Below, in pieces: positions 1-5,542 of a DNA stretch of 8,854 nt. The DNA is from an uncultured Actinomycetes bacterium (lineage in GTDB: Bacteria; Actinomycetota; Acidimicrobiia; Acidimicrobiales; Acidimicrobilacustridaceae), in NCBI GenBank assembly GCA_945957335.1, contig CAMFLJ010000142.1, positions 1 through 8,854 on the forward strand, in the 5' to 3' direction. Position 1 is the first letter of the stretch; every line of letters begins with the position of its first letter. The position numbers and the translations under genes are program-made. The notes under the pieces are model-generated. The model saw only the letters and a list, made by a program, of their open reading frames with translations, was not told where the DNA came from and ran no database searches.

Positions 1-342
1 GTCGCACCCCTGGCCTTCATGCGGGGCCGCACGCTCAACGGCAGCTTCATCATCCTCGACGAGGCCCAGAACACGACGCCCGAGCAGATGAAGATGTTCC
101 TCACCCGCATCGGCTTCGGGTCCAAGGTCGTGGTCACCGGCGACACCACCCAGGTCGACGTGCCCGGCGGCCGCAGCGGCCTGCTCGGCCTCGAGCCCGT
201 GCTCTCCGGCATCGACGGCCTGGCCTGGGTGCGCCTCGGCACCGGCGACGTCGTGCGCCACCGCATCGTGCAGGACATCGTCAACGCCTACGAGGCCGCC
301 GCCGAGCGCAAGGCCGCCGGCGACGACACCTCCCGCGCCTGA
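1..342 (+). CDS. phoH: PhoH family P-loop ATPase, C-terminal part (5' truncated by window)
   Basis: This is the last 113 residues of a PhoH/PhoL-type protein, a cytoplasmic P-loop NTPase related to RNA helicase cores and usually linked to RNA metabolism. The frame is open from base 1, so the ATG at 19 is internal (Met7 of the visible part), not the start. Visible motifs are the Walker B block IILDEAQN at residues 17-24, the sensor block VVVTGDTTQVD at 43-53, and the family's C-terminal segment DVVRHRIVQDIVNAYE at 83-98, followed by a short variable tail ending in TGA. The Walker A half lies upstream of the window. The ybeY gene follows 79 bp downstream, and phoH-ybeY is a very widely conserved pair, which supports the call. 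Nothing suggests decay of the visible part. Confidence 0.97.
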   Translation, partial: VAPLAFMRGRTLNGSFIILDEAQNTTPEQMKMFLTRIGFGSKVVVTGDTTQVDVPGGRSGLLGLEPVLSGIDGLAWVRLGTGDVVRHRIVQDIVNAYEAAAERKAAGDDTSRA

Positions 343-380
343 GCGCGGCGAGCCTGCCGATCCCTTCGCCGCCACCCTCC

Positions 381-386
381 TACGCT
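381..386 (+). promoter_or_regulatory. candidate -10 box (TACGCT) upstream of mini-ORF and ybeY
   Basis: TACGCT fits the actinobacterial TANNNT -10 pattern and lies in the 79-bp phoH-ybeY gap. A start site 7-10 bp downstream would fall around A393 to A396, almost on the ATG at 396, so the message would be leaderless or nearly so. No convincing -35 is seen, which is common for such promoters. The gene could equally be read through from phoH. This is inferred from sequence only. Confidence 0.4.
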
Positions 387-395
387 GTGGCCACG

Positions 396-422
396 ATGGA
401 CGAGCACCGACGGGCGCGCTGA
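396..422 (+). CDS. candidate 8-codon upstream mini-ORF (MDEHRRAR) overlapping the ybeY start
   Basis: An ATG at 396 opens an eight-codon frame, MDEHRRAR, ending in TGA at 420-422. The ybeY ATG is at 422-424, so stop and start share one base (TGATG), the classic arrangement for translational coupling. The bases before the ybeY ATG contain no recognisable Shine-Dalgarno sequence, so re-initiation after the mini-ORF would explain how ybeY is translated. A -10-like TACGCT lies 9 bp before the mini-ORF ATG, which would make it leaderless. The peptide is arginine-rich at its end, but no function can be assigned. It could be chance: short ORFs are common and conservation is unknown. Confidence 0.3.
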   Translation: MDEHRRAR

Positions 423-1069
423 TGGCCGAACGACCACCGAGCACGCGCCGACCCCGGCGCAAGGGCCCGCCCGACGGGGCGGTGACGGTGTTCGTCGCCG
501 ACGAGCAGGCCGCCCAGCCCGTCGACACCGATCGCTGGCAGGCCCTCGCCCTGGCGGTGCTCGACGCGGAGGGCGTCTCGGGGGAGTGCGAGCTCTCCGT
601 GCTCTTCGTCGACGAGGGCACGATCGCCGACCTCAACGAGCGCTTCATGGGCCACGCCGGGCCCACCGACGTGCTGTCGTTCCCGATCGACGGCGACGCC
701 AACCCGCCCGGGCGCTGGCCCGACAGCGGCGGCCCCGGCCCCGACCGCTTCGACGACGACCTCGACGACCTGCCCCTGCTGCTCGGTGACGTCGTCGTGT
801 GCCCCGTGGTGGCCGAGCGCAACGCCGCCGGCCACGCCGGCAGCTACGACGACGAGGTCGCCCTGCTGGTGGTGCACGGCATCCTCCACCTGCTCGGCAT
901 GGACCACGCCGACACCGCCGGCCGCGAGGCCATGCAGGCCCGCGAGCGCGAGCTGCTCGCCGCCCACCACGGCCCCCTCGCCGCCGACCCCTGGGCGGCC
1001 GTCGCCGCCGAGGCGGCCGCGGCGGAAGCCGAGGCCGAGGCCGACGGCCCGACCGAGGGGCAGGGCTAG
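422..1069 (+). CDS. ybeY: endoribonuclease YbeY (rRNA maturation factor)
   Basis: YbeY is a metal-dependent endoribonuclease of the cytoplasm that acts in 16S rRNA 3'-end maturation and 70S ribosome quality control. The 215-residue product carries the UPF0054 signature HGILHLLGMDH at residues 152-162, with the three zinc-binding histidines H152, H156 and H162. The conserved TDVLSFP block is at 82-88 and LGDVVVCP at 121-128. Between the last two blocks is an acidic, Gly/Pro-rich insertion of about 25 residues (92-118) that compact homologues lack. The C-terminus (about 192-215) is an Ala/Glu-rich low-complexity tail. The first 20 residues are basic and proline-rich. Homologues usually begin near the VTVFVADEQ segment, so a GTG at 482 is an alternative start, but the TGATG overlap with the mini-ORF favours 422. 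The stop is 3 bp before the CNNM/CBS gene, so the two are probably cotranscribed. Confidence 0.96.
   Translation: MAERPPSTRRPRRKGPPDGAVTVFVADEQAAQPVDTDRWQALALAVLDAEGVSGECELSVLFVDEGTIADLNERFMGHAGPTDVLSFPIDGDANPPGRWPDSGGPGPDRFDDDLDDLPLLLGDVVVCPVVAERNAAGHAGSYDDEVALLVVHGILHLLGMDHADTAGREAMQARERELLAAHHGPLAADPWAAVAAEAAAAEAEAEADGPTEGQG
1062..1065 (+). promoter_or_regulatory. Shine-Dalgarno (AGGG) deciding the GTG start at 1073
   Basis: AGGG lies 7 bases before the GTG at 1073 and overlaps the last codons of ybeY. The alternative in-frame ATG at 1085 has no purine-rich site at a usable distance, so GTG 1073 is preferred. Confidence 0.55.
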
Positions 1070-1072
1070 GCC

Positions 1073-2398
1073 GTGGTCCTCGCGATGACCAGCAGCGAGG
1101 TGGCGATGCTCGTCGCCATCGTCGTGCTGCTGCTGATCTCCACCTTCCTCGCGCTGGCCGAGACGGCGCTCACCCGCATGACCCGCTCGAAGGCGCAGGC
1201 CCTGGCCGAGGACGGCCGCTGGGGGAGCGACCGGTTGCTCGACCTGGTGTCGCACCCCGAGCGCTTCCTCAACGCCGTGCTGCTCGTCGTGCTGGTGTGC
1301 CAGCTCGTGCAGGCCACCCTCACCGGCGTGCTCGCCGACCGGCTCTTCGGGCCGTGGGGCCTCGTCATCGCCACCTTCGTCAACGTGGTGCTCGTCTTCG
1401 TGCTCTGCGAGGCGGCGCCCAAGACCTGGGCGATCGAGCACCCCGAGAAGGCCGCCCTCGCGTCGGCCCCGCCGGTGCACGCGCTGTCGCGCTTCTGGCC
1501 GCTCAAGTGGCTGTCGCGCGGCCTCATCGGCCTCACCAACGTGATCCTCCCGGGCAAGGGCCTGAAGGAGGGCCCGTTCGTCTCGGAGGAGGAGCTGCTC
1601 GCCCTCGCCGACGTCGCCGTCGAGGAGGAGGTGATCGAGGCTGAGGAGCGCGTGCTCATCGAGCAGATCATCGAGTTCGGCGACACCATCGTCCGCGAGG
1701 TCATGGTGCCCAGGCCCGACATGCTCAGCGTCGACGCCGACTTCCGGGTCGCCGACGTGATGGAGGTCGTGCTGCTCAACGGCCGCAGCCGCGTGCCGGT
1801 GTGCGGTGAGGGCATCGACGACATCGTCGGCATCGCCTACGCCAAGGACCTGATGCGGGCCGACCGCGACGGCAAGGGCACGGCACCCGTCACCGAGGTG
1901 CTGCGTGCCGCCCACTTCGTGCCCGAGACCAAGCGCATCGCCGAGCTGCTGCCCGAGATGCAGGCCCGCAAGTTCCACCTGGCCATCGTGGTCGACGAGT
2001 ACGGCGGCACCGCCGGGCTGGTCACCCTCGAGGACCTGCTCGAGGAGCTCGTCGGGGAGATCGTCGACGAGTTCGACCGAGAGGACCCGATGACCGAGAC
2101 CCAGGCCGACGGCAGCGTCAAGGTGCAGGCCCGCATGGCCGTCGACGAGGTGAACGACCTGCTCGGCGTCGAGCTGCCCGAGGGCGACTGGGACACCGTC
2201 GGCGGGCTCATGTTCCACCTCCTCGGCCACGTGCCCGAGGAGGGTGAGACCACCCGCCACGACGGGCTGCTGCTGCGGGCCGAGCAGGTGCAGGGGCGCC
2301 GCATCGGGGTGGTGCGCATCGAGCGGGTGACCGTCACCGATGCCACCGACGCCGTCGACGGAGTCGGCGCCCGCGACGAGGCGGAGGCCAACTCGTGA
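1073..2398 (+). CDS. HlyC/CorC family membrane protein: CNNM (DUF21), CBS pair and CorC_HlyC domains
   Basis: This 441-residue integral membrane protein belongs to the CNNM/CorC family, linked in characterised members to magnesium (or cobalt) efflux and often labelled hemolysin-like. The N-terminal CNNM/DUF21 domain (about 8-190) has hydrophobic segments near 9-29, 66-88 and 96-114, the AETALTRM motif at 29-36, and the conserved Glu-Pro-Lys positions within CEAAPKT (112-118). A pair of CBS domains follows at about 210-335, recognised by VMVPRPDM (210-217), RVPVCGEGIDDIVGI (240-254) and VVDEYGGTAGLVTLEDLLEE (306-325). The C-terminal CorC_HlyC domain is at about 345-420 (DTVGGLMFHLLGHVP at 374-388). 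The length is normal for actinobacterial members. It lies between ybeY and era, the usual place for this family in actinobacteria. Its TGA overlaps the era GTG by 4 bp. The transported ion cannot be told from sequence. Confidence 0.95.
   Translation: MVLAMTSSEVAMLVAIVVLLLISTFLALAETALTRMTRSKAQALAEDGRWGSDRLLDLVSHPERFLNAVLLVVLVCQLVQATLTGVLADRLFGPWGLVIATFVNVVLVFVLCEAAPKTWAIEHPEKAALASAPPVHALSRFWPLKWLSRGLIGLTNVILPGKGLKEGPFVSEEELLALADVAVEEEVIEAEERVLIEQIIEFGDTIVREVMVPRPDMLSVDADFRVADVMEVVLLNGRSRVPVCGEGIDDIVGIAYAKDLMRADRDGKGTAPVTEVLRAAHFVPETKRIAELLPEMQARKFHLAIVVDEYGGTAGLVTLEDLLEELVGEIVDEFDREDPMTETQADGSVKVQARMAVDEVNDLLGVELPEGDWDTVGGLMFHLLGHVPEEGETTRHDGLLLRAEQVQGRRIGVVRIERVTVTDATDAVDGVGARDEAEANS
2383..2387 (+). 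promoter_or_regulatory. Shine-Dalgarno (GGAGG) for era
   Basis: A full GGAGG lies 7 bases before the era GTG at 2395, inside the end of the preceding gene. It fixes the era start and supports coupled translation across the GTGA overlap. Confidence 0.7.
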
Positions 2399-3234
2399 GG
2401 TCCGGGTTCGTGTCGTTCGTGGGGCGCCCCAACGTGGGCAAGTCGACCCTGCTCAACCAGATCCTGGGCACGAAGGTGGCGATCACCTCCGACAAGCCCC
2501 AGACCACCCGCTCGCAGGTGCGCGGCATCCTCAACCGGCCCGATGCCCAGGTGGTGTTCGTCGACACCCCGGGCATCCACAAGCCCCGCACCCTGCTGGG
2601 CGAGCGGCTCAACGCCACCGCCACCGACGCCGCCTCCGGGGTCGACGTGGTGTGCCTCGTGGTCGACGCCACCGCGCCCATCGGGCCCGGCGACCGGTTC
2701 GTGGCCGAGCGGGTGCCGGCCGACGCCATCATCGTGGTCAACAAGACCGACGCCGCCTCGCCCGACGACGTGCTGCTCCAGCTGGCGAAGGCCGCCGACC
2801 AGCTCGACCGCTCGGCCTACTTCCCGGTGTCGGCCAAGACCGGTGCCGGCGTGGCCGACCTCGTCGCCGAGATCATCAGCCGGCTACCGGAGGGCCCGGC
2901 CTGGTACCCGGAGGACACCGTCACCGACGTGCCCGAGGCGTTCTGGGTGGCCGAGCTCGTGCGCGAGCAGCTCCTGGCGGTCACCCACGACGAGCTGCCC
3001 CACTCGATCGCCACCCGCGTGGTCGAGTGGGAGTGGCCGCGCATCCGCGTCGAGATCCTGGTCGAGCGCGACTCCCAGAAGGGCATCGTGATCGGGCGCA
3101 AGGGCTCGGTGCTCAAGCAGGTCGGGATCGCCGTGCGCGAGCAGCTCCCGAAGGGCGCCTTCCTCGAGCTCTTCGTGAAGGTCGACAAGGACTGGCAGCG
3201 GCGAGCGCAGGCCCTCGACCGCCTAGGATTCTGA
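2395..3234 (+). CDS. era: GTPase Era
   Basis: Era is an essential GTPase that binds the 3' end of 16S rRNA and helps assemble the 30S subunit. The 279-residue product has every expected element: G1 GRPNVGKST (10-18), the switch I segment KPQTTR (34-39) with G2 threonine, G3 DTPG (57-60), G4 NKTD (116-119) and G5 SAK (146-148). A C-terminal KH RNA-binding domain carries GIVIGRKGSVLKQVG at 230-244. The length is close to the usual 290-300. The GTG start at 2395 overlaps the upstream stop by 4 bp (GTGA) and has a strong Shine-Dalgarno. It is the last gene of the phoH-ybeY-CNNM/CBS-era run, and its placement next to YbeY fits their shared role in 16S maturation. I see no truncation or missing residue. 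Confidence 0.98.
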   Translation: MRSGFVSFVGRPNVGKSTLLNQILGTKVAITSDKPQTTRSQVRGILNRPDAQVVFVDTPGIHKPRTLLGERLNATATDAASGVDVVCLVVDATAPIGPGDRFVAERVPADAIIVVNKTDAASPDDVLLQLAKAADQLDRSAYFPVSAKTGAGVADLVAEIISRLPEGPAWYPEDTVTDVPEAFWVAELVREQLLAVTHDELPHSIATRVVEWEWPRIRVEILVERDSQKGIVIGRKGSVLKQVGIAVREQLPKGAFLELFVKVDKDWQRRAQALDRLGF

Positions 3235-3277
3235 CGCCTGTCGTCAATCGACCCGCGGAGCGCCGGAGCGCCCTGGG

Positions 3278-3299
3278 TGGCCAACGAGAAAGTTGGCTG
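3278..3299 (+). terminator. inverted repeat (GCCAAC / GTTGGC) after era: weak terminator or operator candidate
   Basis: GCCAAC at 3280-3285 pairs perfectly with GTTGGC at 3292-3297 around a six-base GAGAAA loop, and two G-T pairs can extend the stem to 3278-3299. It lies 44 bp after the era stop. No T-run follows, so it is not a textbook intrinsic terminator. It could slow or end era transcription, or serve as a binding site for the small ribbon-helix-helix protein encoded just downstream. The choice cannot be made from sequence. The 3235-3354 spacer also holds a tandem 8-mer (GGAGCGCC twice, 3257-3272), an A6 tract (3314-3319) and a promoter. Confidence 0.4.
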
Positions 3300-3317
3300 A
3301 ATCTTGACCAAGCAAAA

Positions 3318-3347
3318 AAGACAAGCAGGTGTCGGCAGACCTAGGTT
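3318..3347 (+). promoter_or_regulatory. promoter of the small RHH gene (AAGACA, 18 bp, TAGGTT), leaderless
   Basis: TAGGTT at 3342-3347 fits the TANNNT -10 pattern and is followed after exactly 7 bases by the ATG at 3355, the spacing expected when transcription begins on the start codon. An 18-bp spacer upstream, AAGACA at 3318-3323 matches four of six bases of TTGACA. The stretch is much more AT-rich than the surrounding genes and includes an A6 tract. It supports a separate transcript for the small gene. Confidence 0.55.
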
Positions 3348-3354
3348 TTGTCGC

Positions 3355-3585
3355 ATGGCAGACGAGCGTCGTGCAATCCATGCCTACCTCACGGCCGAGA
3401 GCCACGAGGTCTGGCACCGAGTCTCCGAGGAGGCGGGCATGAGCCTGTCCGGCTTCCTCGAGGCCCTCGCCCTCGACATGGGCGCCAACCCTCCCGACGA
3501 GGGTGGCCTGCCCCGCTGGAACGAGATCGTGAAGACCGCCCGCCGCATCGACGCCCAGCGTCGCCGCCGAGGCGCCGCAGCCTGA
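3355..3585 (+). CDS. small ribbon-helix-helix (CopG/Arc-like) DNA-binding protein, putative
   Basis: The 76-residue product begins with a predicted short beta strand (RRAIHAYLT, about 5-13), a helix (about 14-27, AESHEVWHRVSEEAG) and, after a GMS turn, a second helix (about 31-42, LSGFLEALALDM). This is the layout of the ribbon-helix-helix fold, in which paired strands from a dimer enter the DNA major groove. The tail is basic (ARRIDAQRRRR, about 62-72). An upstream in-frame TTG at 3304 would add 17 residues. I reject it because that stretch has codons otherwise avoided here (AAA, AGA, AGG, TTT, TGT; 7 of 17 ending in G or C) and contains the promoter. The ATG at 3355 directly follows a -10 box, suggesting a leaderless mRNA. 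The stop is 4 bp from the convergent dinG stop. No toxin partner is adjacent, so it is not an obvious antitoxin. The target is unknown, and autoregulation is possible but unproven. Confidence 0.72.
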   Translation: MADERRAIHAYLTAESHEVWHRVSEEAGMSLSGFLEALALDMGANPPDEGGLPRWNEIVKTARRIDAQRRRRGAAA

Positions 3586-3589
3586 TCGC

Positions 3590-5497
3590 CTAGTCGTCCG
3601 CCTCGTCGCGGATCGACGTGAGGAACTGCTCCGCCTCGGACCGTTCGCGTGTGCGCCGCATCGGCGGCAGTGCGTTCACGACGGCCCAGCGGTAGCTCTT
3701 GTTGGTGGCGAGCCGGGGGTCGAGCACGGCCACCACACCACGATCCGTCGCCGTGCGGATCAGCCGACCCGCGCCCTGGGCCAGCAGCGTCGTGGCCCGG
3801 GGGAGGTCGACCACCCGGAACGCGTCGGCGCGCGCCCGCTCGCGGCGCGCCTGGAGGAGCGGGTCGTCGGGCCGGGGGAACGGCAGCCGGTCGATGGTGA
3901 CGAGCGTGAGCGTGTCGCCCGGGACGTCGACGCCCTGCCAGAAGCCCATGGTGGCGAACAGGCAGGTCTCGGGCTCGGCGCTGAAGCGGGCGACGAGCGC
4001 CGGCTTGGGCAGGTCGTCCTGCGCGAGCAGGGGCACGTCGAGGCGGTCCCGCAGGGCCTCGACGGCGGCCTGGAGCGCCCGGTAGCTCGTGAACAGCGCC
4101 ATCGTGCGGCCCCCCGCTGCCTTGATCAGCGCCTCGAGCTCGTCGTGCACCGCAGGGTCGAACGCCGCCGAGCGGGGGTCGGGCAGGTGGGCCGCGCAGT
4201 AGAGCAGCGCCTGGTGCGGGTAGTCGAAGGGGCTGCCCACGTCGAGGCGCTGGAAACCGCCCGGCGGCAGGCCGACCTGGTCGGGCAGGGCGGCGGGCAG
4301 CGTGGCGCTGGTGAGCACGGCGGTGAGGTTGGGCCAGAGCTGCTCGCCCAGCAGCTCGCCGACGTCGACGGGTGCCACCCGCAGCACCGGGTTCTCCTCC
4401 GAGCCCTCCACCCACGACACCTCGTCGACGCGCACCTCCTGCACGGCGTCGATGTCGTCGATGAGCGAGGTCAGCGCCTGCATGGCCCGGATCTTGCGGG
4501 GGCCGACGTCGCCGGGCCCGTCGTCGGGCACCTGGCGCAGCGCGGCCATCGCCGGGTCGAGCCGGGTGCGGGCGAGGGTCAGCACATGAGCCGGCTCACC
4601 ATCGAGGCGGCCCCGCAGGCGGCGGCCGCGCTCGTCGACCAGCGCGGCCCGCCACATCGAGGCCAGCTCGTCGATGCCGCTCACCAGCCCGGCGTCGTCG
4701 ACGATGGCGCCGATCGAGCGGGCCAACGCCATGAAGCGGCCGCCGGTCAGCTCGACCCCGGCGGTGGCGGCGACGGTGTCCTCGAGCTGGTGGGCCTCGT
4801 CGACGACGACGAGGTCGTGCTCGGGGAGCACGGCACCACCGGTGGCCAGGTGCATGCCGTAGAGGTGGGTGTTCACCACCACCACGTCGGAGTCGGCGGC
4901 GGCCCGGCGGGCCCGCTCGGCGAAGCAGTCGTCGCCCTTCGGGCACTTGGCCGCCCCCGGGCACTCGCGGGGCCCGACGCTCACCGCCGCCCACGCCCGG
5001 TGCGAGGGCTCGCGCTCGAGCTCGGCCCGGTCCCCCGACTCCGACGACTCCGCCCAGCGGGCGATGGCGGCGATCTCCTCCGACGGAGGTCGCGGCCCGA
5101 CCTCGAGGGCCAGCTGCTCGCCCTCGTCACCCACCTCGCGCAGGCGCTGGAGGCAGACGTAGTTCGAGCGGCCCTTGAGCACGGCGAAGGAGAACGGCAC
5201 GTCGAGCTGCTCGGCGAGGAACGGCAGGTCCTTGCCGGCCAGCTGGTCCTGCAGCGCCTTGGTGGCCGTGGCGACCACGACCTTGCGGCCCGACAGGATC
5301 GCCGGCACGAGGTAGGCGAAGGTCTTGCCCGTGCCGGTGCCGGCCTCGACGACGAGGTGGTGGCTCTCGCCGATGGCCCGGGCCACGGCCTCGGCCATGG
5401 CGAGCTGGCCGTCGCGGACCTCGCCCCGCGGCATGGCCGCCGTGAGCGACTCCACCGCCGCCCGGGTGTTGGTCGCGAGGCGGTCGGACGGGGCCAT
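3590..5497 (-). CDS. dinG: DinG-family ATP-dependent DNA helicase (XPD-like, Fe-S)
   Basis: This 635-residue superfamily 2 helicase of the DinG/XPD group is expected to unwind DNA 5' to 3' in repair and in clearing R-loops or replication conflicts. Visible motifs are Q-motif-like RDGQLAMAEAV (28-38), Walker A GTGTGKT (53-59), DEAH box VVVDEAH (230-236), motif III TSATL (396-400), ATMGFWQGVDVPGDTL (515-530) and motif VI QGAGRLIR (574-581). Four cysteines, C115, C179, C185 and C191, sit between Walker A and the DEAH box as in the Fe-S cluster domain. There is no N-terminal exonuclease domain. E. coli DinG is longer, at about 716. The frame stays open upstream to 5728, but that part is antisense to uppS and has no helicase likeness, so the ATG at 5497 is chosen. 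It lies head-to-head with uppS and tail-to-tail with the small RHH gene, against the strand of the rest of the cluster. Confidence 0.95.
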   Translation of the reverse strand: MAPSDRLATNTRAAVESLTAAMPRGEVRDGQLAMAEAVARAIGESHHLVVEAGTGTGKTFAYLVPAILSGRKVVVATATKALQDQLAGKDLPFLAEQLDVPFSFAVLKGRSNYVCLQRLREVGDEGEQLALEVGPRPPSEEIAAIARWAESSESGDRAELEREPSHRAWAAVSVGPRECPGAAKCPKGDDCFAERARRAAADSDVVVVNTHLYGMHLATGGAVLPEHDLVVVDEAHQLEDTVAATAGVELTGGRFMALARSIGAIVDDAGLVSGIDELASMWRAALVDERGRRLRGRLDGEPAHVLTLARTRLDPAMAALRQVPDDGPGDVGPRKIRAMQALTSLIDDIDAVQEVRVDEVSWVEGSEENPVLRVAPVDVGELLGEQLWPNLTAVLTSATLPAALPDQVGLPPGGFQRLDVGSPFDYPHQALLYCAAHLPDPRSAAFDPAVHDELEALIKAAGGRTMALFTSYRALQAAVEALRDRLDVPLLAQDDLPKPALVARFSAEPETCLFATMGFWQGVDVPGDTLTLVTIDRLPFPRPDDPLLQARRERARADAFRVVDLPRATTLLAQGAGRLIRTATDRGVVAVLDPRLATNKSYRWAVVNALPPMRRTRERSEAEQFLTSIRDEADD

Positions 5498-5507
5498 GAG
5501 GCCGCCG

Positions 5508-5513
5508 ATGGTA
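5508..5513 (-). promoter_or_regulatory. candidate -10 box for dinG (TACCAT on minus strand)
   Basis: Read on the minus strand, TACCAT is a TANNNT hexamer ending 10 bases before the dinG ATG at 5497, implying a leader of only a few bases or none. No -35 match is seen at 16-18 bp. It shares the short spacer with the divergent uppS promoter, so polymerases at the two sites could interfere. Confidence 0.42.
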
Positions 5514-5536
5514 CCGGCGGCCCGGGAGCGCGGCGG

Positions 5537-5542
5537 TATGTT
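5537..5542 (+). promoter_or_regulatory. candidate -10 box for uppS (TATGTT), overlapping its first ATG
   Basis: TATGTT is the best -10 match in this spacer and is followed after 7 bases by an in-frame GTG at 5550. The first ATG (5538-5540) lies inside the hexamer, so a transcript from here would not contain it. If the promoter is real, uppS is translated leaderlessly from GTG 5550. No -35 is apparent. Confidence 0.45.

Noticed and set aside
799..1644. Plus-strand Arg/Pro/Gly-rich frame of 281 codons overlapping ybeY and the CNNM/CBS gene.
   Set aside because: It is an out-of-frame reading of two real genes, and its arginine and proline excess is the signature of shifted GC-rich codons. Similar frames at 2340-3344 and 4145-5824 are rejected for the same reason.
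380..2260. A 626-codon open frame on the minus strand opposite ybeY and the CNNM/CBS gene.
   Set aside because: Its translation is a His/Gly/Val/Leu/Asp-rich mix with no domain, typical of the antisense frame of GC-rich genes. The opposite strand carries two unmistakable families.
3257..3272. Tandem 8-mer GGAGCGCC repeated twice after era.
   Set aside because: Only two short GC-rich copies. This is too little to call an operator or mobile-element footprint.
3304..3354. TTG start at 3304 giving a 93-residue RHH protein with an AT-hook-like GRPR segment.
   Set aside because: The extra 17 codons include AAA, AGA, AGG, TTT and TGT, which are avoided in the neighbouring genes, and the stretch contains the promoter. 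The ATG at 3355 fits better.
5325..5537. N-terminal extension of uppS by 71 codons.
   Set aside because: It is antisense to the conserved Walker A region of dinG and has no cis-prenyltransferase likeness. The family begins shortly before MDGNGRWA.
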